Below, piece by piece: positions 11,882-22,767 of a DNA stretch of 64,000 bases. The number at the start of each line of letters is the position of its first letter. Positions within the stretch are counted from its first letter, which is position 1. The position numbers and the translations under genes were made by a program. Source of the stretch: Glandiceps talaboti. Lineage: Eukaryota; Hemichordata; Enteropneusta; Spengelidae. The notes beneath the pieces are model-generated. The model worked only from the letters and a program-made list of their open reading frames with translations, had not been told where the DNA came from and searched no databases. The stretch is from contig NC_135551.1 of NCBI RefSeq assembly GCF_964340395.1, positions 5,179,463 to 5,243,462 of the forward strand, read 5' to 3'.

Positions 11882-14800
11882 ATCATTCTTATGCGTACTT
11901 TACCGTTTATTTCAACTTGCCAGGTAATGTGTCGTTCTATTGTCGTACTCAGTTATTTATTGGAAAGTTAACCCACATATATCTTGAATAAGCTTTTTGT
12001 AAAAGAATATTAATTCGAAGCATTGGGATTGTACACATCGCTTGCAATTGACAACCGACGTGTTGTTCAAGTTACACCACTTCACGTGTGTAAACCCTTT
12101 GTTTCAGGAGTATATTATTTACACGATTGTATCCACATTGTCTAATACTACACTGGTTCGGTGCAATATAACGATATTGCACTGGTACGATAGTATATCC
12201 AGATACTGCACTGGTACAATACAATATTAAGACAATGTTGTATTCTAGTAAAGTTATGCATGTTTTTGTATGAAACATTTAATCAAATTTTAATTAAAGC
12301 ACAGACTAAATAACTTGTGTTAGTTTTCTAAGTCATTATTCTCATGCAACAAGTTTTTACTTTGTATTTTTTATGCTTTTCATTCTTCCGGGGTTCTCAA
12401 TCAAAGATAACTTTAGTGCAAACCCACAAACAATGAAAAGCTCAAAAGAAAACCCAATGCAACAAGTATTGTAACTAGTCTCAAATGTTACAAATTGCAC
12501 TTCAAAAATAGATTCCAATACCTGCGCCTTGCTTAAATGTGAGCCACAAAGAATTTATGCTGATCAAATTTTGGAGGTCTTTTTACAGGTCGAAAATAGA
12601 ACTGTAACATCACAGTTAGAGTAAAGTATGAATCGATTTGACAATCATACAGTATTGTTTTACACCCAAACAACAGTGCCAGAACATTGGTAAACAATGT
12701 TTCCATCTTACTGGCAATTCTCGTAGGTTTTGATAATTCGAGAAGGTGATAAAGGAAGAGAACATTTCATCTGATAAAATGCGAGTGCGGTGCAGATTTT
12801 GAAAAACATACCACACTCGACATATATACTAGAACTAAATTGATGGTTCGTGAAATGACGTTGAATATCCATTTATTAAAGACGTTATCAAACTTACAAA
12901 GGGGCGACAGTGATAACCTAGTGGTCAGTACAATCACGTACGATTTTAAGAAACACAGAGCCGGATTCAAGTTTTGTCTACAAAAGAAAAAAATGTAGTT
13001 GATGTAAATATTTAGAGGACACGAGGATTAAATTGTACTCAACAGTCTGTTCTCAACATCATGGAGAAGACAAACTAGATTACTATCCACAATCGCCCCA
13101 CAACGTATATAATACCCACGGCATTACTGTCCTCTCACATCAAAATCACATCCCGGAATTACAAATCTGATCGAAACAAGTGTTATATAAGTGCCATATG
13201 GTTGAAATAAACTGACTAATCACTGGCCTGTTGCATAGTTTTACAATGATTTGCAGATCAAATCCGATTGGCCAATTTGTGCCCACATACAGGTGTGCTT
13301 GCTCTGGCCATTCAAAAACCATAATCTTTCCAATACTTTCAGTAGTGTGGGGATTCAGCTTTTTGATGATGTTATTCAGCTAAATTTAACCAAACAAATT
13401 CAATAATATGTCATTAGTGCGAACGTGCACGTGGTGTAAGCTGCTTAATGAGCTACAGTGCGGATAATGGGCTATAGCGCAGATATTGCACCAACCTCGT
13501 GCTCCGCTGCACTACACACTTATTTGGATAGAGATTGATATCATGGCCAACACTGATATCTAACATACAAATCGACAGAGACACGATCCAAAAAGAAACA
13601 AAAAACTGCATTGATTGTTCATTGGCTTTATTGGATTGAAAGCGCAATGAGACAACGAACAAATCTGGTGACAGAGGTTCATATCAGACTTTATAGGTTG
13701 AATGGTTTGGCCCTCTTGGTGTATTCTAATTTCATATCAAAGCAAGGCAATGTCTCTCAACCATCAATTTAAAGCAAGGCAATGTCTCTCAACCCATGTT
13801 TTACTTGTAATTTAGTGTTGTTGGACGACTTAATACTCTTTCGCAATGTGATTTCCATCATTTTATTTATCAGCTCTAGATTTTAGTGTTGACTGTGTCT
13901 TTTGAGTCTTTGTTGTTGGTTTGTTTTGTTTGTTATATAATTTATTCTTGTGATGTATATTTTATCTTCTTGACGGTTTTACTGTAGTTTTTATTCATAT
14001 TTTACATCTCGGATGTATTGGCACGCCTGTGCTACTTTTTAAACCAAGTATAAATAAAATAATAAAAATAATAATAATAATTCGGATGTACACATTTGGT
14101 ATGCATATTTAGTTTAGAACAGCTAATAAATGAAAGGAAACGAGAATGTGGGTCGAACCGAGTAATTTGATTGGTTGACTATGTGGATACACACACGCTT
14201 AGTCCGGCCCGTCTGCCATTTGAACGGTGAACACCTTCGGAACAGCACTGTATTTACGGTGATGAGACACTTTCCATAAAGAACTGTTGGAGTAATATTA
14301 GCGAGAATATAATTGAATAAGCTTGGAAAAAGGGACAGAAAATGAAAATGCGTACGTATTACATGTATGTCTCAGTACCGTAGCCTGCGAGGGGGGGGGG
14401 GGACAGCCCCCCCCCCCTGAGATTTTTGGTGGAAAAAGCAAGAAAAGTGTGACTTTTTGAATACATAGCGACGTAACAGTTATTAAAATCGTTATTTACG
14501 TGATGATTCCTAGCATGCGCGATTTAAATTGGTGGATCACTAAAAGTCAAAAGTGACTACACAAACTCCTCGCTAATATGTATCTTATATCTCTATTGTA
14601 CGCTGGCTTAACATTGAATAAAAAAATGTGTCCAGTTGAAAATTTTAACTTTTAAAAATTCTTTGCGCGGAAAAGAACAAACGAAGTTCACATGCAACGT
14701 GCATTTTCCGTGGGTAACAGTAGTCTTGAAAGTCTCCTTCATTTGAAGATAGCAAGTCGCAATAATGTCAGAGAGTGAAACTCAAAAAAAAAAAACAGAA

Positions 14801-15864
14801 AAAGTCGTTCAACGTGAGGTCGCCTGTTGCATGCAGTGACTCCGAAGATGCATTCGACCTCATTTACATCTTGTTTCTTATATTAAAACATTTACTGATA
14901 AAACGGCAGACCTCTTTTTAGAATATTTGGTGGCCCTGAAAAACAAAGTCTGAAAGTCTTGAAATGTTTTGCTCTTTATTCGTGATTTTTTGGAACCAAA
15001 TTAAACTTCAGGAGAAGTCATTACCAAGTGCACATCCGCAAAATATCTTTCAGCTTTGCCACATCAAAATATACTTCACGATAATATGTAATGTATAGCA
15101 TAATTGTTTCAATTCTGGTATTTTATTACCATATTCAACTATTGTAAGACAAAAAAGTATGTCTATGGTTTGATATTGTATGCCTCCTACACTGTCTTAT
15201 TTTCATTTTTTTCACCTTTGGAGTTGTCTCTCCAATCAGTAGCAATCAATGATAATTGTCTTTCTCCTAAAACAAGATGGACGGTGTCTGGCTAAGTACC
15301 TCCCAGTATAGGTTAGAGCTAATTAGAGACATCTCTGTATGCGTGTGAAATCGACATCCTGTGGGATGTAATCTCATTCAGAGTATTATTGATGTTGGCT
15401 ATCACTGTTATTTTAATGTATCATATTATACCACATAATTTTATATCTCCACTTTAGTGTAGGTGACAGAATGGGTGGCTAAAATAATGCTCGAGTTTCA
15501 TTTGGCGGGGCTTAACATTTTTCCAGAAGAGAGGGTAAGAGGAGCTACAACATTTGTTTAACCGTAAATTGTGTACATTTCCTAACTGTAGCTATGCAGA
15601 CAAATCGCAAGAGATAGTATCATGAATAATGAATTTCATCAAAATAAATGTATACGAGAATCTGGTTAATCATACGAGGTCATACACTTACTATTGTCTT
15701 ACTATTATTAAGATAATATTCAATTTACTATCTTAATTTATTTACTCATGGTAATTGTATGTATGTATGTATGCATGTATGTACAAATGTATGTATGTAT
15801 GTATGTATGTATGTATGTATGTATGTATGTATGTATGTATGCTTGCCTGCCTGCCTAAAGCTGC

Positions 15865-15898
<34 letters not shown>

Positions 15899-16541
15899 GT
15901 CTATCTGCAAGGCGGGAGGGAAGGAGGTAGGTAGGTACACATGACTATGCTGGTCTGTGTGTAGGTTGGGCAGGTTGGTAGGCAGGTACTTAGGTAAGTG
16001 GGTGGGTCGGTAAGTATTATCGAGATCTGTCTTACCAGAAATGTTATTATATAATTGTATTCTCTGTACAAGAAGTGAGTGCAGATATATCGACGCTGAC
16101 TATGTGTGAATGATATGTCCAAATATAACATACCTCAAATGGTGTAAAACTTAATGGAAATACAACCATTCGATCTCACGATTTCTGCACTAGTTAAGCA
16201 TTATAAATATTTAGACTACATTTATAGAATTAAACATGACGGTGGCGTTCACAAAAAATATTCCACTGCAGTCAAATCAATAAACTGTTTGGTTGATATC
16301 ACTTTGTACTTTCTTTCGGGGGTGGAAACCAATGAAACAACCAACAAATATGACTTTAAGTACAGTAACTATTCAAGAGGTACTTACATGTCTCTGTAAT
16401 ATTCATAGCATTATTCCAGGACATTTTGGCCGGACTGTACAGCACAACATTGTGACGAGAAGGCAAGTTCAATACTATGACTAAACAGCCAAGGGTTGCA
16501 CAAACAGTTGAGACACTGGCAATTTTTAAAAGGCGAGCCAT
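7397..16541 (-). CDS. WSCD-like Golgi sulfotransferase, unit 1, four coding exons
   Basis: Predicted PAPS-dependent sulfotransferase, 291 aa. Coding exons on the minus strand: 16541-16388, 9698-9534, 8867-8673, 7758-7397 (stop TAA at 7397-7399). Donors are GTAAGT after exons 1 and 3 and GTGCGT after exon 2; acceptors are AG; all three introns are phase 1 and the frame closes exactly. Residues 8-24 form a signal anchor directly after a basic start, giving a type II membrane protein. The 5'-phosphosulfate loop is [15 protein letters not shown] (73-87), KTH lies at 124-126, and the 3'-phosphate motif AILLIRNPY at 137-145. C-terminal blocks [10 protein letters not shown] and [13 protein letters not shown] fit WSCD-type sulfotransferases, some of which act on sialic acid; the substrate here is unknown. 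An in-frame stop just upstream supports the start. Intron 1 (6.7 kb) holds the PLE, a LINE tail and element B. An extra exon hidden in intron 1 cannot be excluded. Confidence 0.85.
9757..9945. repeat. (GTAT)n(GT)n(GTAT)n microsatellite, unit 1
   Basis: Pure GTAT runs flank a run of GT. It lies in intron 1 about 60 bp upstream of sulfotransferase exon 2. Unit 3 has the same three-part structure (60287-60518), unit 2 only a short GTAT run (34720-34782). Confidence 0.95.
10190..11306 (-). mobile_element. Penelope-like retroelement remnant (RT palm, thumb, GIY-YIG), unit 1
   Basis: Minus-strand fragments read in the order expected for a Penelope-like element. [20 protein letters not shown] (near 11270) is the RT motif before the active site, which reads FNDD. 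The SSHPTKC...[14 protein letters not shown] block (10573-10944) is the typical PLE RT C-terminal part. The frame at 10190-10519 is a GIY-YIG nuclease domain ([18 protein letters not shown]), but the YIG tyrosine is His here (FHLG). About 100 bp between RT and nuclease are deleted and the frame is broken, so it is dead. It sits in intron 1 of the sulfotransferase, same strand as the host gene. Confidence 0.8.
11690..11880. repeat. truncated foldback element running into a (TATG)n(TG)n microsatellite, unit 1
   Basis: The left arm and most of the right arm of the palindrome seen at 36661-36802 are present to CCATTATG (11808), where the sequence turns into (TATG)n and then (TG)n. The terminal GGGAGGGCG part and the following PLE fragment are absent, and the next 230 bp are unrelated to units 2 and 3. 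Confidence 0.75.
11900..13689. other. intron 1 sequence without recognised features, unit 1
   Basis: AT-rich sequence within intron 1 of the sulfotransferase. At 12140-12225 the motif ACTGGT(A/T)C recurs with GATATTGCAC palindromes. Short frames (12616-12816, 12767-12970, 13453-13662, all minus) are kept in part in the other units but show no domain or splice logic. Units 2 and 3 match at 36938-38535 and 62575-64000. Confidence 0.45.
13690..14081 (+). mobile_element. probable non-LTR retrotransposon 3' end, unit 1
   Basis: A T-rich tract leads to GGATGTATTGGCACGCCTGT, then aaaccaagtataaataaaa and an AATAAA/(AAT)n tail. This order (short unique 3' end, then a short tandem A-rich tail) is typical of CR1-like LINE 3' ends; no RT frame precedes it, so it would be 5' truncated. 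Two 24 bp direct repeats (13739 and 13771) lie at its left edge. Family assignment is tentative. Confidence 0.4.
14374..15624. mobile_element. repeat element B, inverted copy of A, unit 1
   Basis: Reverse-complement partner of the element at 4960-6984, without its 768 bp internal segment. Together the two copies form inverted arms flanking exons 2-4 of the sulfotransferase gene and the PLE. The left end is a G-run followed by ACAGCCCCC. Confidence 0.65.
15756..15905. repeat. (GTAT)n/(GCCT)n/(GTCT)n compound microsatellite, unit 1
   Basis: GTAT repeats, a short GCCT block and GTCT repeats in sequence, then G-rich (gGTA)n-like sequence to 16015. In intergenic or intronic sequence next to element B. 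Counterpart at 40604-40737. Confidence 0.9.
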
Positions 16542-17356
16542 TGCATTGCGATGGATTTATAAGAAATGGTACACTCGAAAGTATAATGTAAACATTACGT
16601 GTTGCTCTCTCAAAAAAACAACAGATTAAATGACACGATTGTTTACTTTTCGTTGCTAGTACTATACTATGTTCTCATATAGGAGTAGCTCGTCAAGGTA
16701 CCAGTGAGAATACTTCTCTACAAAATGAAAATCAAACTATATAACGGCCTAAGTGGCTCTAGTTGACTATTTTTGGAGTTTACCCTTGGTGCTTATACAC
16801 CTACTTGTCAACCATGTATTTATACTTGACTCAATGTTTCTGAGTGTTAAGTATAATCTGTCATCAATATTTATATTGATATGTACACCGATATGCAAAC
16901 GCTCGTTTGACTCATGAAGCGAGGAAATTGTTTAATCCCTATTCTAAATTATACATGGAGAATTGACCTCAAGAACTTATCACATGGTGCGTCATTCATG
17001 TAGCAAATACACTGTTCGAAAACAATTAGAATTAAAACTTTTAAAATACAAAAATCTTAATTACATATTTCACAAAATGATAATCAGTATAAAAAGTGTG
17101 TTAACCATTATACAAGAGCTTTATCAATAGTCTGTGCCAGAATTCAATTGAGCCAATAGCTTCTGATATAATGACGCCATCACGAACATTTATACCAATT
17201 ATGTAATTAAATATTAAACAGATTGTCTCTAGAAATAACGTTTTCCAGATATAGTTTTACTTCAGTTATTTTCCCTCGCTCTCTCCCTCTCTACATATAA
17301 CGAAACACAACACGGCATACCAATTCGCGATCGGTCTGAGGATAGTGTCGCCATTA

Positions 17357-17364
17357 TGACGTCA
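17357..17364. promoter_or_regulatory. CRE-like palindrome TGACGTCA, unit 1
   Basis: A perfect TGACGTCA site, the consensus for CREB/ATF factors, lies about 0.8 kb upstream of the sulfotransferase start on its 5' side. It is kept in unit 2 at 42189-42196. Its role is an inference from position only. Confidence 0.35.
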
Positions 17365-18351
17365 TTGTAACTATGGAGATGTATCAGTATGGTCGGAAAA
17401 TTGTGAAATCAACTGACAGCGAGATAGACTTATCGTTTACAGTTGACTAGGCATTAAAAACTGAACACAAGCTGATCATGATTACCTAGTTATATTGGAC
17501 CATCTTTTACATTCAGTACATAGGTTCCATGTAATGACAGAAACATAAACTGTTGGGGTTTTTTTATTTTGAAACCTAATTTTATCTTTATTAGTTTTTG
17601 ATTTTTGATTTCATTTTTTTTGGCCTAGGTCCATCCTTAACGTCATTGGTAATCAATTTTTTATTTGATATATTATTCTAAACGCTGATGGCGCACAACA
17701 TGTTGTAACCTTTAGTTGCTTAGCAGTGCCTTTTCTATACATTGAATTCATTTGGTATATTGTATACGTGATATCTGAAAAGAATCGTGCTTTATAGTAG
17801 GTACACAAACAGCAAGATACAGTATGCTTAACTATTTTTTTTAAGTTACATAGTGAAGAGGAGTAAATACTTTAACCCTTGTAATTTAACCACAGATATT
17901 TACACTTGTGATAATCAAAATATCTTTATGTGAAACCCTTCTTTCCATTGATCCCCTCGAAAATCAAAGCTATCAAAGAAGACTAATACTGATAAGATAA
18001 ATTCAATGACACATATACAATTATAGATACGGAGACAAGGAAAATGATAATAAACAATCCGTGACATCAAGTGGCCAATTCAAGTGATATTCCGATTTGA
18101 TTTCTCGCATTCAAAAATCAATTTTGTTTGTCGAAGACGACATTCACTCATTAATTAAAGATACACCATATTTTTCAAATGTTAGTAACAAATATTTAAA
18201 CTCAAAATCGCTAACTTTATAAATCGAAGCCCTTAGAGATACACAAACTAGCCATCCAATATTTCATTTAAAATCACAATTTTATTAGTACGATTCGTAC
18301 AAACCTAATGTGACTTATGTAACTGCAGATTTTGTCCTTGGGGTTTTCTGT

Positions 18352-18361
18352 GTCACGTGAC
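18352..18361. promoter_or_regulatory. palindromic E-box GTCACGTGAC, unit 1
   Basis: A ten-base palindrome containing the E-box CACGTG with GTC/GAC flanks, the kind bound by USF/MITF-type bHLH-zip factors, in the region between the two divergent genes. Kept at 43184-43193 in unit 2. A second TCACGTGA lies at 25797-25804, downstream of the receptor. Function is inferred only. Confidence 0.3.
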
Positions 18362-19393
18362 CCGATATTACTTTGAGTGGCAAGAGCGCCACACTCAAAT
18401 GAGGCCGCGTAGCTTCTGTTTTAGCGCTAAATATCTCTCTGAGTGTTCTGTATATAGATTGTAGCAGTTTATATCACATAGGCACCTAACTCATTGTAAC
18501 TACTGTACCTCAAAATGCTAACTCTGGCCACGAGGTCTTTCAAATTAAAGTTTTTTACCAAGGACATTGAGAAACTACCAAAAGGCGGCGTTGCATTGAC
18601 GACACAATCGCCACTTCAACCCAATACAAAACGTCCATATTATTATAATTCTAACCAATCACATATCTCATTCAAAGTCACATGATCCGCGATAAATTAT
18701 TTCTCTTTATCCTTGGTTTAGGCTGGGGTCAGAATTTATGGCAGGGGACCTGGAGAGAAATTATTTTGGTCAAAAACAAAAAGCAGAGTTTTCTCTTTCA
18801 ATCTTAATTCTGGTAGAAACAGCATCTCCCATGATAGCTAGTGGGGTGGGGGAGGGGTGTCCCCCTCCCACGGTAAGCACATTTTCGAAAATAAGGACAT
18901 GTAGGAGGCCATTTAGTGGCCTAAAATTTCAAACCATACACGTTATCAGAAGCCATAGAGTCCTTGACAATTGTCTTCAATACCAAAATTTTACTCGAGT
19001 CAATATATTATTATGCAACTGTATGGCTATATTACCTACACTTTAACTTATGCAGAGATATGTTGGCAGACACACATATTCGCTTGGATACTGAGGTAAA
19101 TGCCCGGGGCAGGGGGCCACTGACCAGGTCTGGTTTGTCTTGATACAGGGCAAACTTTATGTTCAGGATGATTTAACATGATACTCACTATTTCAATTGA
19201 CACTTGACATCTCATTATAATTTGCATGCCAGCGTCTTACAACGTTAGCCAAAGACGTTGCGATGTTATCAGGTTGAGAGAACACCTGTTTCTAAAACCA
19301 CCGGTCCCTGCAGTGTCTGAGCCAAACCACGATTTTTGACTGGTGGAATCGAAAGATTTGCATATAGCATTACAGATGATTTCAATGACGTTA

Positions 19394-19575
19394 AAGCCCG
19401 GCACACACACGAGCAAAGTGCTGAGCAAAAAGTCATTCGTGCCATTTTCCTCAGCAGATAGCTCATGTGCGCGCGTAAATGTTCATGAGATTTCGAACGT
19501 TCGGGGCTGTGAGCCAAATATCTAGCGTGTTTGATAATTTTTGCCTCGAATGACTTTTTGCTCGTGTGTGCGGCA
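19394..19575. repeat. imperfect inverted-repeat (MITE-like) element, unit 1
   Basis: The left arm contains CACACACGAGCAAA and AGCAAAAAGTCATTCG; the right arm contains their reverse complement (CGAATGACTTTTTGCTCGTG, TGTGTGCGGC). The arms are about 40-50 bp around a 90 bp centre. No transposase. It lies 1.1 kb upstream of the Ig receptor start. Confidence 0.65.
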
Positions 19576-19604
19576 AACCGTGAGCAAAATGCTCACAACT
19601 TCTC

Positions 19605-19850
19605 TCTTTATGTTTGAAGTATGTGCCAAATTATATTAAATTTGAAGCGTGCATTCTAAGTTATAACTTAATTACTGAAAATCAAAAATTTTGCAAATTA
19701 ATCATTACAAATACAAGCTATATTATCAAACTGTATATGACACAAGCACTTTTGTTATCAGCAATGTATGCACCAAATTATATTGAATATGAAGCGTGCA
19801 GTCTTAGGACAGCCTAATTACTGACAACCATTCATTATGTAAATAGCTCA
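19605..19850. repeat. two 146 bp repeat monomers upstream of the Ig receptor, unit 1
   Basis: The motif CCAAATTATATT followed by GAAGCGTGCA occurs twice, 146 bp apart (about 19626 and 19772), and belongs to the same monomer family as the array downstream of the gene at 24270-25320. The octamer-like site of the array is degenerate here (TTTTGCAAAT, ATTATGTAAAT). Confidence 0.7.
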
Positions 19851-20715
19851 CATTAATATCCATGGAATGTTTACCAAAATCTAACCAGTTCTAGCCATTA
19901 AATAAATAATATATGTAAACTACAGTAATAAGGTCCTATAGATAATAAATTGTATAATAGGCTATGAAATCAAGTACGTAAATATGTGTTGAACCTGTAA
20001 TATCCCGTATACACTAAAACTTTCAGCACTGTAGTCATGTCAAAATCTGTGAGATCTTTGAATCATGTTTTTCTTACCACTTGTTATTTTCAATCGAAAT
20101 ACTTTAAAACATTTTGGCGAATGTTGCCAACAGCAGGATTCTTTATATCTATAAAATAGTAATGACTGTAAGAGTATGTGACTCTTCAGAGTTTCTCTCT
20201 CATTCTGTCTGCTCCCCTCCCCCTGTGCCTTTTCAAAATGCCGTCTTTTGTGATGATAACACACTACCTTACATATGCTGGAAATACAGTCTAGCCTGCT
20301 CTGTAAGACAACACGAGGCATGCTATTCCATATGAAATTTGAACCAATAAAGTATATATGCACGGAAGTTCAACACACTTTTGACGTGAATTATAAAAAG
20401 AAAGCGTATATCCTGTCATTCTTGTTAATGTTCAGTAAAAGTGTTGTATTTCGTCATTTATTCAATAGTTTGATCTCATGATCAGCACACCCTTTGTCTC
20501 GGAGTCCCCTGGGATCTTATTGAGAGTAAAGAGCGATGCTACAACAGATACTGCTATAGTGCACATCCGATTGGTCATCATTGAAGTGAGATTTCCCGAT
20601 GGGCGGCAAGGGTGATGATGCTGTTAAACATTTCGATTCAAGTCAACTGGTCACTTGTATTGTGTATGACAGACTGTAATAGTAGATCGCAGAAGTAACA
20701 AATTTGAAAAAAACT

Positions 20716-22767
20716 ATGCGTTTCTCGAATGGTGTCCTTGTAATCCTGTTGTCCATATATGAGAGTGCAGTTGCACGGAGACCATATATTCGGGACGGTC
20801 CTGAAGATGTTACCTTAAACTTACAACACGGAAGTACTGGAAGTGTAAACCTACGATGTAGAATCAACTACCAACATTCTTACTACAAGGTATCATGGAA
20901 GAAGAACAATGTTGTGATCAGTACTAATGGTGGTATAAATAAATATACTCAAGAATACACGGATGAAAGGTATGCAATATTACATAGCCAAAATGACGCT
21001 AAGTATGATCTGAAGATAGATCCAGTCCGTAAGACCACAGCTCACAATGACCAGGGTGAATACCAGTGTGTATTGATATACAAAGCCTATAATTACATTG
21101 TTTCAAGTTCAAGGAAAGTAACTGTAACAATTAACATTGCTCCATATCTAGAGTCTGTTACTTGCCGCATGCGTGATTCTGATTTCACACCCGTGTATTG
21201 GAACCAGGCCGAAGTAGTATTAGCAGAAAAAGAGACCATAAAATTGGGCTGCCGCGTTGATGCCAATGCATATCCACAAATCGATGTCACATTACGTAAA
21301 GGCGATAATTTCCCACTTGAAACTACAACGTCACACTCCATCATCTATTCATATTCGAAACCATTCGGACTAAACATGGTCGATGAGTCATTTTTATGGT
21401 CTCCCTCGATAGGAGATCGGAATACCTCTTTTACATGTGAAGCAGCACATCCAACGTTTACATCAACCAAACAATGTACAATTGGACCATTTGAAGTCCA
21501 GTATAAACCAAAGGTAACAATTGCAACAAGAGATAACAAAACTGATATTACATCACAGTCTGATGGGATACAACTTCGTTGTCAGGTTCAAGCGAATCCA
21601 CTTGCTTATAACAGATATGCATGGAAAATTAATGGACATGAAATTCGAGGCAGTGAAAAATTCTACTTCTACGAAAATCCAACTTACATATACATTAATA
21701 ATTTTGACATAACTGACAACGGACGTTATTACTTTACTTGCGATGCCTGGAATAGCGTTGGGAAAGGTTCTGGATCAATTTATATAACAATAGGGATATT
21801 AGACACCACAACTGCCATGATAACATCAACAATCATTGACCGAAAGCAGAAAACAACGATTCTTACTGTGTCCAAGATGATCACTGATAAGGCAAAATTA
21901 TCTACGCCGTCGTCAACATCGGTACCTAGTACAACACATTTGGCTACATTAAATGCGACTGTCACTAATCGTGAACAACTCTACACTTCACAAATACACC
22001 GAACATACTCGATGAGCAAAGCTGTTCAATCAATATCGAATGTAGAGCAGATTATAACAGTCATAACTGTAAGGCATCGAAATACAGAAGATAACAGTAA
22101 TTACAACTCCCCTATCCTTGCAGGAGCGTTAGTTTGTTGGGTACTACTATTTCTGATTTTACTGGTGATGGTTGCTTGCTTTATCAAAACACGACGACGC
22201 CAGAAACAAAACAGTCCACAACAAGAAATAGCTTCTGAGCATAATCTAACAGATACAAGTATGTCAACGCCGAACAATGATAGCGGCAATAGAATTAAAA
22301 ACCAACCTTCAGCAACAAAAGATATAGAGATGAACGCAGTGAAAACAATGTCAAAATGTGAAGTTGTTACTGAATTTCAATCCCATGAAGAAGACATCGA
22401 GAGTCTGTATGCAAAATCTGTAAAACGCAAATCAAAAACAAAACAAGCTAACTCGAGTTTCACTAAGATCACAACAGAAAATGGAGATGAATTGGGTTCA
22501 AGAAAGTTGGAAACGTCACCAGACATCAATTCTCCGGATAACTGGATGTATGTAAATGTTAATACTCAGAACAAAACTTCGTTCTCGAATGATCATGGAT
22601 TCAAAAGACAAAGTGGCGTACACACAGGAGAGGATGATGACGGAATAAACTTATCACCACCACATGTAATACCTCAATACGAAAATCTGGATATAATCAG
22701 ACACGTACTAGAAGAACATAGCATATTTGGAAGGGATACAGAATCAAACTATGCAAACTGTTCCTAA
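20716..22767 (+). CDS. type I membrane receptor, three Ig-like domains and Tyr-motif tail, unit 1
   Basis: Predicted cell-surface receptor or adhesion protein, 683 aa, in one exon. The start is the first ATG after an in-frame TAG at 20683. Residues 1-20 are a signal peptide ending AVA. Ig1 (about 21-140) has Cys48, Trp61, Cys118 in DQGEYQC. Ig2 (about 145-262) has Cys179 and Cys241 plus an extra pair, Cys150 and Cys254. Ig3 (about 265-362) has Cys289, Trp303, Cys342 in DNGRYYFTC. A Ser/Thr-rich stalk (365-465) leads to one membrane helix (467-490) and a KTRRR stop-transfer. The 193-residue tail has Tyr565 (SLYAKS), Tyr612 (YVNV), Tyr655 (YENL), Tyr679 (YANC); YxN motifs are the type bound by Grb2-like SH2 domains. 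Asn236, Asn274 and Asn413 are possible glycosylation sites. The architecture recalls nephrin/kirre-like IgSF proteins; ligand unknown. Lack of introns is unusual for this class. Confidence 0.92.
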   Translation: MRFSNGVLVILLSIYESAVARRPYIRDGPEDVTLNLQHGSTGSVNLRCRINYQHSYYKVSWKKNNVVISTNGGINKYTQEYTDERYAILHSQNDAKYDLKIDPVRKTTAHNDQGEYQCVLIYKAYNYIVSSSRKVTVTINIAPYLESVTCRMRDSDFTPVYWNQAEVVLAEKETIKLGCRVDANAYPQIDVTLRKGDNFPLETTTSHSIIYSYSKPFGLNMVDESFLWSPSIGDRNTSFTCEAAHPTFTSTKQCTIGPFEVQYKPKVTIATRDNKTDITSQSDGIQLRCQVQANPLAYNRYAWKINGHEIRGSEKFYFYENPTYIYINNFDITDNGRYYFTCDAWNSVGKGSGSIYITIGILDTTTAMITSTIIDRKQKTTILTVSKMITDKAKLSTPSSTSVPSTTHLATLNATVTNREQLYTSQIHRTYSMSKAVQSISNVEQIITVITVRHRNTEDNSNYNSPILAGALVCWVLLFLILLVMVACFIKTRRRQKQNSPQQEIASEHNLTDTSMSTPNNDSGNRIKNQPSATKDIEMNAVKTMSKCEVVTEFQSHEEDIESLYAKSVKRKSKTKQANSSFTKITTENGDELGSRKLETSPDINSPDNWMYVNVNTQNKTSFSNDHGFKRQSGVHTGEDDDGINLSPPHVIPQYENLDIIRHVLEEHSIFGRDTESNYANCS

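Larger units (their letters stand above)
16542..20715. other. divergent intergenic region between sulfotransferase and Ig receptor, unit 1
   Basis: About 4.2 kb between the two start codons. It holds the CRE-like and E-box sites, a piece related to element A with a G-rich hairpin (18730-19060), a foldback element (19394-19575), and two 146 bp repeat monomers (19605-19850). No convincing coding exon was found; a 56-codon frame at 18515-18685 has no recognisable features. Confidence 0.6.

Noticed and set aside
18515-18685. Small 56-codon plus frame starting at ATG 18515
   Set aside because: It has no recognisable domain or signal, and its identity in both units is explained by homogenisation of the whole region.
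20704-20715. Start of the receptor at the TTG at 20704
   Set aside because: A eukaryotic gene is expected to use ATG; the first in-frame ATG at 20716 places a good signal peptide at the N-terminus.
21093-22289. Antisense frames within the Ig receptor
   Set aside because: Shadows of the coding strand; the sense frame has signal peptide, Ig cysteines and a membrane helix.
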